Part shown: piece after piece, positions 38,981-45,936 of the stretch | Layout of the letters: each line of letters starts with the position of its first letter | How positions within the stretch are numbered: the stretch's first letter is position 1 | Origin: Janthinobacterium sp. 64 | Lineage (GTDB): Bacteria > Pseudomonadota > Gammaproteobacteria > Burkholderiales > Burkholderiaceae_D | NCBI RefSeq assembly: GCF_002813325.1 | Contig: NZ_PHUG01000001.1 | Location: forward strand, 2,170,001 to 2,234,000 | Direction: 5' to 3' | Length of the DNA: 64,000 bases | Program-made: the position numbers and the translations under genes | The notes under the pieces: model-generated | What the model saw: only the letters and a program-made list of their open reading frames with translations | What the model was told of the DNA's origin: nothing | Databases searched by the model: none

Positions 38981-39840
38981 TAGAATCCCAAATCCGCAAG
39001 AAGGTCGTCTACATTATCCTGGTCCAGTGCCACCGACGGCACGGACGGGCCCTGCATCAGCGGCACCGGCTTTTGCGCCAGTTTTTCGCGCACCTCGGCC
39101 GGCGCGTTGTCGCGCAGCAGCTGAGCCAATTCGTTTTCCACCGTCTTGGTGATGTTGACCACTTTTTTGATCAGCTGGCCCGTGATGTCCTGGAAGTCCT
39201 GCGCCATCATAATTTCCAGCAAGCGCGCTTTTTCCGCTTCCGTCGCCTCGGCAACGGCTTGCGCGAACTGGCGCGAATCGCCGGCCAGGGCCTTGAACTC
39301 TTCCAGGCTCAGCTTGCCATCGAACAGCGCCGTCCAGCGGCTGTCCATGTCCTTGGCTTTCTTCGACAGCACATCTTGCGCCGGCATGCCTTCGTCGAGC
39401 GTATTCAGGACCTTGTTGGCGGCCTGTTCCGTCAGGGTGGCGACATATTCCAGGCGGTCCTGCGCGTCGACGATCTGCGACGACGCTTCCGTCAACGCCT
39501 TGTCGTAGCCCAGTTCGCGCAGCGAATCGTGCAGCAGGCGCACGATGCCGCCCAGGCGTTCGAACATCGGCTTGTCGGACTGGTCGACAGGATCGGCCGC
39601 TTCGCCAGGCACGCCTGCGTCAGCCGCGGGCGGCGCTTCCGGCGCGGCGGCGACTGGCGCTTCCGCGGCCGCTGGCGGCACGGCGGCGCTGGCCGACACG
39701 GAGTCGAACAGCGCGTCAAAATCGTCGTCCGCGATCACGGCAGGAGCGGGCGCGGCGGCAGGCGCTGGCGTGGCTGCGGCCGCGCTTTGCGCGGATACTT
39801 CATCGAATAATGCATCGAAATCATCAGCGGCGTTGGTCAT
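38980..39840 (-). CDS. cheZ: CheZ-family CheY-P phosphatase
   Basis: 286 residues, longer than E. coli CheZ (214) because of an N-terminal Ala/Pro-rich tail. The catalytic segment AQDFQDITGQLIKKVVNI (about residue 212-229) has the Asp and Gln needed to dephosphorylate CheY-P. The C-terminus DNVDDLLADLGF matches the CheY-tethering helix. The N-terminal tail carries two copies of DDFDALFD (about residues 6-13 and 38-45) joined by a PA-rich spacer, which is unusual. It is upstream of cheA on the same transcript. Confidence 0.9.
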   Translation of the reverse strand: MTNAADDFDALFDEVSAQSAAAATPAPAAAPAPAVIADDDFDALFDSVSASAAVPPAAAEAPVAAAPEAPPAADAGVPGEAADPVDQSDKPMFERLGGIVRLLHDSLRELGYDKALTEASSQIVDAQDRLEYVATLTEQAANKVLNTLDEGMPAQDVLSKKAKDMDSRWTALFDGKLSLEEFKALAGDSRQFAQAVAEATEAEKARLLEIMMAQDFQDITGQLIKKVVNITKTVENELAQLLRDNAPAEVREKLAQKPVPLMQGPSVPSVALDQDNVDDLLADLGF

Positions 39841-40307
39841 ATCCCTGCTTCTCCATAATTTGTCAAAATTCCGCCTGAACTGTGCGTTTTACAGACTGAT
39901 ACCCACAATTTCTCGATTAAGATGATTTGAGGCAATACCGCTGCGATGGTGCGAGTGTAGCAGGGCGCCGCCCTGTTGGTAAATCTCAAAACGCGCTTCC
40001 TGGTGTAAAGCTGTTCTACAAGAGCTTTTCCGTCAGGAAATAAGTGTTCCTGCTGTTGTATTTTGAAATACTACCATTGGCGTGCGTGCAAGACCACGCG
40101 GCGCACAAGAAATCCTGCTCACGGGCGGCTGCGCAACAGTACTCCATGACTATCGTTGCGGCTAAAACACGATCTTTCTGCCAATGTTGTCTATACTGAA
40201 GGTGCAATAGTATTGATAATTATCAAGTCTTTAGATGAATACCATGCTGCCGCCGCGCCTACAATAAGGGGCGTTGCACGCGCTGAGTCACCGCCAAAGG
40301 ACCTGCC
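39841..40307. other. Intergenic region between divergent cheZ and usp
   Basis: 467 bp without a convincing gene. It must hold the cheZ-cheA promoter and the usp promoter. The only clear element is the FNR/Anr box at 40213-40226. I could not recognise a flagellar sigma-28 promoter for cheZ. Confidence 0.6.
40213..40226 (+). promoter_or_regulatory. FNR/Anr-type box upstream of usp
   Basis: TTGATAATTATCAA is a perfect TTGAT-N4-ATCAA site, centred 88 bp before the usp start codon. A TACAAT at 40260-40265 is a possible -10. A regulator with the matching ExxSR recognition helix is encoded at 41845-42714. Confidence 0.8.
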
Positions 40308-40775
40308 ATGTATAAGAAAATTCTGATCGCCACGGACGGTTCCACCGTCTCCAACCTGACGGCCTGTGCCGGCGTTGCCTTTGCCGAACAGATGCACGCC
40401 GACATCCTTGCCGTGTACGTGGCGCCCGAGTACCAGTACCCGGTGTACATCGAAATCATTCCACCGAGCTATCCCAGCGAAGAGGAGTACCGCATCGCCA
40501 TGCGCAAGGCGGGCGCCGACCACTGGCAGCCCATCCTCGACGCGGCCGCCAAGCGGGGCCTGGAAGCGACGGGCCTGACGGCCTTTTCCGACAGCCCGGC
40601 CCTGAAAATCGTGGAAGTGGCGCAATTGCAGCACTGCGACCTGATCTTCATGGGCTCGCATGGCCGCAGCGGCTGGGGGCAATTGCTGCTCGGCAGTGTG
40701 ACCAACAAAGTGCTGTCGCACTCGACATTGCCGGTACTCGTGCATAGGCTGATCAAGGAACCCCCATCAAAATAA
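40308..40775 (+). CDS. Universal stress protein, UspA family
   Basis: 155-residue cytoplasmic protein with one Usp domain. It opens MYKKILIATDGSTVSNL and has the ATP-binding type motif GSHGRSGWGQLLLGSVTNKVL (G-2x-G-9x-G-S) near residues 117-137, so it likely binds ATP. An AAAGGA ribosome site precedes the ATG. With a perfect FNR box upstream it is probably induced under low oxygen, as several Usp proteins are. The neighbouring response regulator follows at 160 bp. Confidence 0.92.
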   Translation: MYKKILIATDGSTVSNLTACAGVAFAEQMHADILAVYVAPEYQYPVYIEIIPPSYPSEEEYRIAMRKAGADHWQPILDAAAKRGLEATGLTAFSDSPALKIVEVAQLQHCDLIFMGSHGRSGWGQLLLGSVTNKVLSHSTLPVLVHRLIKEPPSK

Positions 40776-40934
40776 GGGGTCACATGGCCATGCAGGCCGC
40801 AGCAACCCATGTATCGGGTAAAAGGCTACACTGCGGCCTTTTCAGTTAAAATGACAACGTTTCTCGTTTCCCAACACCTGGCCGGCCGCCACGAAACGGC
40901 CAGGACACATTACACGCTTCCAGATTGCGCGCCT

Positions 40935-41579
40935 ATGATACGTATTGTGATTGCCGACGACCACACCATCATGCGGGAAGGATTGAAGCGCATCCTTGAC
41001 GGCGCGCCGGACATCGACATCGTGGGCGAAGCCATCGACGGCTTTGAGGTACTCAACCACGTCCGTCAGGGCGGCTTCGACCTGTTGCTGCTCGACCTGT
41101 CGATGCCGGGCCGCAGCGGCGTCGACCTGATCCGGCAAATCCGCAGCGAAGCACCCAAGCTGGCCATCCTGATCCTCACCATGCACGAGGAAGAGCAATA
41201 TGCGGTGCGCGCCATCCGCGCCGGCGCACAAGGCTATCTGACCAAGGAAAGCGCGGGCACCCAGCTGGTGGGCGCCATCCACAAGGTGGCGTCGGGCCGC
41301 CCCTACATCAGCGCCGAGGTGGCAGAGCAGCTTGTGCTCAACATCATGATGCCGAATGAAAGCTTGCTGCACAAACAGCTGTCGGACCGCGAGTTCGAGG
41401 TCTTTTCCCTGCTGGTGGCAGGCAAGTCGATCACGGAAATCGCCAACCATCTGCACCTGAGCGTGAAAACCGTGAGTACGCACAAGACGCGCATCATGCA
41501 AAAGATGGGCATGAGCTCGCTGTCGGAAATGGTGCAGTATGCCGTGGCACACCGCCTGCTCTCCCCCTTCAAGACCTGA
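40935..41579 (+). CDS. NarL/FixJ-family response regulator
   Basis: 214 residues. The receiver domain (1-120) has acidic residues in ADDH, the phosphorylation Asp in LLLLDLSMPG near residue 54, the switch Thr in ILTMHEE and Lys in YLTKESAG. The LuxR-type HTH (about 148-205) contains LSDREFEVFSLLVAGKS and LHLSVKTVSTHKTRIMQKM. The ATG at 40935 (MIRIVIADDH) is the domain start; upstream in-frame codons to 40809 are unlikely. There is no kinase gene next to it. Its site between usp and an fnr-type gene suggests redox or respiration control, by inference. Confidence 0.92.
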   Translation: MIRIVIADDHTIMREGLKRILDGAPDIDIVGEAIDGFEVLNHVRQGGFDLLLLDLSMPGRSGVDLIRQIRSEAPKLAILILTMHEEEQYAVRAIRAGAQGYLTKESAGTQLVGAIHKVASGRPYISAEVAEQLVLNIMMPNESLLHKQLSDREFEVFSLLVAGKSITEIANHLHLSVKTVSTHKTRIMQKMGMSSLSEMVQYAVAHRLLSPFKT

Positions 41580-41844
41580 GCGGCCCACGCGCGCCGCCCG
41601 TAGGAACAATCCTACATCACCTGCCATAGCTCCTACTGCCATATTCAGCCACTGCTGATATTAATTGCATACGGTTGTTGGCATACTGAAACCAGTCGTC
41701 AAGTTGCTGGGAAGTTATTTCATCACACAGCAAGTCTTCAGCGCATTGAGATTTATCCGCCTGGACGCGCGCCGCCCCTGCCTTGCCCGCCGCCCTGTGC
41801 ACCTTGTCATTCAACTCTGCACTACTTGTCACCAGGAGATGAAC

Positions 41845-42714
41845 ATGCTGTCCACGCAAACGCCTGAAACCCGCGCTGCCGCTCCATCGCTGCCCCCCTC
41901 CTCTCCGATGGAAGCGGGGCGCCAGCGCCAGGGGCGGCTATGGTCGAACCTGAAGGAGGTGTGCGACCTGCTGCATATCTCCAGCGCCTGCACCATCGCC
42001 GCCGACGAATTGCTGTTCCAGCACGTGCAATTCAAGACGGGCCAGCGCGTGCACACCATCGGCCAGCCGTTCGACACCCTGTACATCGTCAATTCGGGCT
42101 TCCTGAAAACCGTGCTCATCGATGAATTCGGCAATGAGCAGGTACTCAGCTTCCCCATGAAGGGCGACATGCTGGGCGTCGACGGCATCCACTCGCGCCA
42201 TTACTCCTCGGAAGCGGTGGCCTTGTCCGACTGCGACCTGATCCTGCTGCCGTTCAAGAAGCTGACGGCGCTGGGCAGAGTCCACCTGGAACTGGAAAAC
42301 GTCATGTACGGCGTGATGAGCCGCGAACTGGTGCGCGAACAGGCGATGATCGGCATGCTGGGCGCCCTCAGCGCCGAAGCCCGCGTGGCGCGCTTCCTCG
42401 TCTCGCTGGCCGACCGCTTCGCACAGATGGGCTACTCGAGCAAGCTGTTCAACCTGCGCATGACGCGCCATGAAATCGGCAGCTACCTGGGCCTGACCCT
42501 GGAAACGGTCAGCCGCACCTTGTCCGCTTTCAATGAAATCGGCCTGATCTCGGTTGACCAGCGTACCATCGGCATCAAGGACCCGGACGCCCTGAAAACC
42601 CTGCGCCGCCTGCCACCCTCGCGCTCGCGCGCCAAGCAGCTGGCCGCAGCCAAGCTCAAGGCCGACACCACGGCGGCCGCCACCGCCTCGGCGCAATTGC
42701 TGGCCACCATTTAA
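41845..42714 (+). CDS. Crp/Fnr-family transcription regulator
   Basis: 289 residues. A cyclic-nucleotide-binding-like effector domain (about 45-165) is followed by a dimer helix and an HTH_Crp domain (about 180-255). The recognition helix GLTLETVSRTLSAF has the E-xx-S-R pattern of Fnr/Anr proteins that read TTGAT half sites. The N-terminal CxxC-type cluster motif of true Fnr is absent, so oxygen sensing by [4Fe-4S] is doubtful. The ATG at 41845 is 6 nt after AGGAG; the ATG at 41839 abuts the ribosome site. The C-terminal tail is Ala/Lys-rich. A strong terminator follows. Confidence 0.9.
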   Translation: MLSTQTPETRAAAPSLPPSSPMEAGRQRQGRLWSNLKEVCDLLHISSACTIAADELLFQHVQFKTGQRVHTIGQPFDTLYIVNSGFLKTVLIDEFGNEQVLSFPMKGDMLGVDGIHSRHYSSEAVALSDCDLILLPFKKLTALGRVHLELENVMYGVMSRELVREQAMIGMLGALSAEARVARFLVSLADRFAQMGYSSKLFNLRMTRHEIGSYLGLTLETVSRTLSAFNEIGLISVDQRTIGIKDPDALKTLRRLPPSRSRAKQLAAAKLKADTTAAATASAQLLATI

Positions 42715-42761
42715 CGCCACCCGATACACGCCACCCAATTCTTCAAGCTTGGCACAGGCTT

Positions 42762-42799
42762 GACCCGGCCAAGGCACACCGCCTTGCCGGGTCTTTTTT
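42762..42799 (+). terminator. Rho-independent terminator after the Fnr-type gene
   Basis: GACCCGG-CCAAGGC pairs with GCCTTG-CCGGGTC around ACACC, with one bulged C, followed by six T. Confidence 0.88.
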
Positions 42800-42903
42800 G
42801 TTGCCCGCCCCTTCTCCCGCCCGCTGGCGCCGCCGCGCGCCGCGCACACGGCACGCCCCTCCGTGGCACTCAAAAAAAAGCCAGCCTCCGGCACAAATAA
42901 GCC

Positions 42904-42932
42904 TTGCTTTTCGGGCCACATTCAACAATAAT
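42904..42932 (+). promoter_or_regulatory. Probable hemP promoter
   Basis: TTGCTT (42904-42909), a 17-bp spacer and AATAAT (42927-42932). The -10 abuts the Fur-like site. Confidence 0.55.
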
Positions 42933-42953
42933 GCAAATACGAATCATTCTCAA
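42929..42953 (+). promoter_or_regulatory. Fur-like box upstream of hemP
   Basis: The stretch contains GCAAATACGAATCATTCTCA, which resembles Fur sites of the GAATCATTCTCA type. It is imperfect in its left half. It lies about 25 bp before the hemP start, over the -10. Confidence 0.55.
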
Positions 42954-42974
42954 CTGAGATAAAGAAAGCCCAAC

Positions 42975-43172
42975 ATGCAAAGCTCAAAACCAGCCTTGAT
43001 CCAGGATGCCGCTACTGCCCACGTCCGTCCTCCCGTCAGCATGGCCCAGCCGGCGCGCCGCATCACCAGCGAAGCGCTGCTGCAGCAGGGCCGCGAAGTG
43101 GAAATTGAGCACAGCGGCAAGATCTATCGCCTGCGCGTCACCCAATTGAACAAGCTGATCCTGACTGCCTGA
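42975..43172 (+). CDS. hemP: Hemin uptake protein HemP
   Basis: 65 residues. The conserved HemP core is the C-terminal half: RRITSEALLQQGREVEIEHS followed by GKIYRLRVTQLNKLILT. HemP is a small iron-regulated protein next to haem uptake genes; in Burkholderia it has been reported to act as a regulator of haem receptor expression. No haem receptor gene is nearby here. The Fur-like site upstream fits iron control. The next gene starts 86 bp downstream. Confidence 0.92.
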   Translation: MQSSKPALIQDAATAHVRPPVSMAQPARRITSEALLQQGREVEIEHSGKIYRLRVTQLNKLILTA

Positions 43173-43258
43173 AGCAGCACGGCAGCCAGTCACCACACTC
43201 GCCAGCCAGTCGCGCCCCATGCGCGCAGCCAGCCACACCACCCGCACAGGAGTGTTTG

Positions 43259-43585
43259 ATGGCGAACGACCGACCTTCCCCGATGTTTCCTTCCCCGCAA
43301 GGCCAGCAGCCTGAATTGCTGCTCTCGGCCGTGCTGCACCTGATGTCGCACTACCATGCTGGCAGTCCCTGCGAGAAACTGGCGGGCGTCATCGAACGCC
43401 ACCTGCAAGTGCTGTCCAGCTCGCCCGGCCTGGGTCCCGTGTTGCAAGCGACGTGCCAGCAACTGTCGCAGCAATGGGCCGCCTTGGTGGCGCTGCACCG
43501 GCCTGCGCCGCCGAAGAGCACCTTGCTCGATCGCCTGGCACGCGTGCTGAGCGCCAGGCGTCCCGCCTCGCCCCTGCCGCAATAG
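43259..43585 (+). CDS. Small unknown protein of the hemP-DUF2325 locus
   Basis: 108 residues that I do not recognise. It is predicted helical, with LLLSAVLHLMSHYHAG, CEKLAGVIERHLQVL and CQQLSQQWAALVALH as amphipathic stretches, two Cys and several His. The basic, Pro/Ala-rich tail (LDRLARVLSARR) is likely disordered. An AGGAG lies 6 nt before the ATG at 43259. It sits between hemP and the DUF2325 gene, 39 bp before the latter, so it is probably co-transcribed with both. Confidence 0.75.
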   Translation: MANDRPSPMFPSPQGQQPELLLSAVLHLMSHYHAGSPCEKLAGVIERHLQVLSSSPGLGPVLQATCQQLSQQWAALVALHRPAPPKSTLLDRLARVLSARRPASPLPQ

Positions 43586-43624
43586 TTCTCTTCAACACCT
43601 CCCACCGCCTAACAGGATATCGCC

Positions 43625-44854
43625 ATGTGTGACAAAGACCAGTCCCTGCCCGTCATCAGCAATTGTTCCAGCGGCGAGGCCGAAACGGCCGCGCTCGCTT
43701 CGCGCCGCCGCCGCCTGTGGGAACTGTCGCATACCTGTCATTGCCCGCTGGTCGGCGTGGGCTTGCCATTGGGATACCTGCGCAAGCTGGTGGGCAAGAT
43801 GACGGGCGGGCGCGTACTGGCCGACGACTACGAGGTGCACGTGGGCGCCGTGACGGAATGCGGGGTGCGCAACCGCCTGTCCGAAGCGCTGCAAAAGGAA
43901 CTCGAACGCCGCTACGCTCCCGTGATCCTGCGCTTTCGCGGCGCCAAGAGCACGGAGCAGGTAGCGCAACTGTGGCGCACGGCCGTCGCCAACGGCGACG
44001 TGTCGGGCGCTTTCTGGGCCGGCCTGACGCACCCGCGCTGCGACGCCGAGCTGGAAGAGCAGATGTGCCGCGACTTGCACATGATCCAGCACCAGGCCGG
44101 CGCGTGCGTGCGCGCCGACATGGGCAAATTTACGGCCTTGCAGGAAGAAAATGTGCGCCTGACGCACGAACTGGCCAAACTGCAACAGCGCAGCCAGGCA
44201 GCGCTGATGGAAAAAACGGGCGAGCTGGAACGCCAGGAAGCCGTGCTGCTGCGCACGCGGGCCGAATCCATTGGCAAGGACAGCGTCATCGATGGCTTGC
44301 GCTGTGAGCTGGCGCAATTGCAGGCCGCCATCCCGGCGCTGGAATCGCGCACCCGCCTGGTCGAGCGCCTGGCGCAAATGGATGAGCGCGAAAAGGAATT
44401 GCGCCAGCAAATCGCGGAATTGAAACAGGCCCAGCCGCGCCCAAGCGCCGTCGTGCCGCCACCGGCGCCGAAGCTGGAAGTGCCGACGGGCGGCAAGCTG
44501 AAGATGCCGATCCGCCTGGTCGATCAAAGCGTCTTGTGCGTGGGCGGGCGCAGCGGCAATGTCGCCACCTACCGCGCCCTGATCGAACGGGTCGGCGCGC
44601 AGTTCGCCCACCACGACGGCGGCCTGGAAGACAATGCCAACCTGCTCGATTCGAGCCTGGCGGCGGCCGATCTGGTGATTTGCCAGACGGGTTGCATCAG
44701 CCACAGCGCCTACTGGCGCGTCAAGGATTATTGCAAGCGCACGGGCAAGCGCTGCGTCTTCATCGACAACCCCAGCATTTCCAGCCTGGCGCGCGGCTTG
44801 CAGGAAGTCAGCGGCGAGATGGAAGCGGCGCCGCTGGCCGCGATCCAGCCGTAA
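43625..44854 (+). CDS. DUF2325 domain protein
   Basis: 409 residues in three parts: an N-terminal domain with RRRRLWELSHTCHCPLVG and THPRCDAELEEQMCRDLHMIQHQ (Cys/His-rich, about 25-160), a long coiled coil (about 175-280), and a C-terminal DUF2325 Rossmann-like domain (about 305-400; VLCVGGRSGNVATYRALIE, DLVICQTGCISHSAYW, FIDNPSISSLARGL). DUF2325 has no settled function. The conserved Cys/His residues and Fur-linked hemP neighbour suggest metal, haem or redox sensing, by inference. An AGGA ribosome site precedes the ATG. The insertion sequence begins 20 bp after its stop. Confidence 0.85.
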   Translation: MCDKDQSLPVISNCSSGEAETAALASRRRRLWELSHTCHCPLVGVGLPLGYLRKLVGKMTGGRVLADDYEVHVGAVTECGVRNRLSEALQKELERRYAPVILRFRGAKSTEQVAQLWRTAVANGDVSGAFWAGLTHPRCDAELEEQMCRDLHMIQHQAGACVRADMGKFTALQEENVRLTHELAKLQQRSQAALMEKTGELERQEAVLLRTRAESIGKDSVIDGLRCELAQLQAAIPALESRTRLVERLAQMDEREKELRQQIAELKQAQPRPSAVVPPPAPKLEVPTGGKLKMPIRLVDQSVLCVGGRSGNVATYRALIERVGAQFAHHDGGLEDNANLLDSSLAAADLVICQTGCISHSAYWRVKDYCKRTGKRCVFIDNPSISSLARGLQEVSGEMEAAPLAAIQP

Positions 44855-44866
44855 GCAGCCCCGTCT

Positions 44867-44874
44867 GTATTAAT
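44867..44874. repeat. Target site duplication, left copy
   Basis: GTATTAAT directly abuts the insertion sequence and is repeated exactly at 45929-45936. Eight bp is the usual duplication of IS1595-family elements. Confidence 0.92.
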
Positions 44875-45928
44875 GGCTATGTCACCGTCAGATGTGGGAA
44901 TGTCCCCAAAGTGGCTCTGAGCAAGCTTTCGGGGGACAATATTCTCCGTGCGTCGAGTATCCAGCGCCAGCCCAGGTAGTTCGGCAGGTAGCGCGTGGCC
45001 ACGCCATGAAACGCCTGCAGCCAGCCGCGCAACCTGCTGTGATACGCATTGACGTTCTGCACATGCACCGTGCCGCGCACGCGAACGCCGGCCCGCAAGT
45101 TAACCGCCGCATGCCCGATGCCGATCTCCCTGGCAAACACGGGATAGGCCGGATGGCCATCGCTCACCAACAAGATGTCACGGTCGATCACCGCTGGCAG
45201 GCAGGCGTGCAGTTTGGCCTTGCTCAGCTGGCCCATGCCGGCAACGAAGTCGACGGTTTGGCCGGTGCGGTCGCGCGCCACCAGCACGCACACCTGCTCG
45301 TTGGAAATGCCACGCTGGCTGGCGCGGCCTCCGCGCTTGCGCGCCGGACGCGTCATGTGTTTTGAACCTTTCTGCGACTCCAGCACATACATCTCGTCGG
45401 CTTCGGTAATGCCATGCAGGCAGCGCGGCCGGTCGGTCCTGGCCAGCGCGAGGAAACGGTGGCGCCAGCGAAAGCTGGTGTTGCGATGGATATGCACCTT
45501 GCTGGCCGCCTTGCGTACCGAAAACGAGTTGAGCAGGCAATCGGCATAGGCCAGCCAGCGTTCCTTGTGGTGCAGATGCGCCAGCGGCGTGCCGCTCAAG
45601 GCGTTGAAGGTTTTGCGGCAAGGCACGCAGCGATAGCGCTGCAGACCGTGGGCCTGGCCGTGACGGTGGAAATGTGTCGATCGGCAGCTGGGACAATGCA
45701 GTTGCGCCAGCGCTGTTTGCTCGATCAGGACGACGGCCGCAGCCTGTGGCGCGCTGGTGCGCAATAATTCGCTGCTGGCAAGACGCTGGCGGTGCGACAG
45801 TTGCGGGAATTGGCTGGCGAAGGTCTGCCACTGGGCGGCGTCCATGATCGGCTCCTTGAAAGGAAATACCTGATCCAGTTAGACCTCAGCAACTGCGGCG
45901 CGTTCCCACCGCTTTCGATGACAGAGCC
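44875..45928 (-). mobile_element. Complete IS1595-family insertion sequence (1054 bp)
   Basis: Bounded by imperfect terminal inverted repeats of about 26 bp, GGCTATGTCACCGTCAG... at the left and GGCTCTGTCATCGAAAG... at the right (minus strand), both ending GTGGGAA and matching at about 20 of 26 positions. Exact 8-bp direct repeats flank it. One intact transposase gene fills it. It is inserted between the convergent ends of the DUF2325 and flavoprotein genes and disrupts neither. The exact duplication and intact gene suggest a fairly recent insertion. Confidence 0.93.
44877..45845 (-). CDS. IS1595-family transposase
   Basis: 322 residues. An N-terminal zinc ribbon (CPSCRSTHFHRHG, then RYRCVPCRKTF; about residues 51-80) and helix-turn-helix-like region precede the ISXO2-like DDE catalytic domain: ITEADEMYVLESQKG, ILLVSDGHPAYPVFA and a late NAYHSRLRGWL. 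YLPNYLGWRWILD near the end is typical of the family. The catalytic third residue appears to be Asn/His rather than Glu, as in several IS1595 subgroups. The stop codon lies inside the left terminal repeat. Confidence 0.93.
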   Translation of the reverse strand: MDAAQWQTFASQFPQLSHRQRLASSELLRTSAPQAAAVVLIEQTALAQLHCPSCRSTHFHRHGQAHGLQRYRCVPCRKTFNALSGTPLAHLHHKERWLAYADCLLNSFSVRKAASKVHIHRNTSFRWRHRFLALARTDRPRCLHGITEADEMYVLESQKGSKHMTRPARKRGGRASQRGISNEQVCVLVARDRTGQTVDFVAGMGQLSKAKLHACLPAVIDRDILLVSDGHPAYPVFAREIGIGHAAVNLRAGVRVRGTVHVQNVNAYHSRLRGWLQAFHGVATRYLPNYLGWRWILDARRILSPESLLRATLGTFPHLTVT

Positions 45929-45936
45929 GTATTAAT
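45929..45936. repeat. Target site duplication, right copy
   Basis: GTATTAAT, identical to 44867-44874. It contains the stop codon of the flavoprotein reductase gene, so the insertion left that reading frame intact. Confidence 0.92.

Noticed and set aside
39841..40020. Flagellar sigma-28 promoter in front of cheZ
   Set aside because: TAAAAC is present but no GCCGATAA-type element at the right distance.
40789..40848. GGCCGCA...TGCGGCC followed by T run after usp as a terminator
   Set aside because: The loop is about 40 nt, too long for a standard terminator; support is weak.
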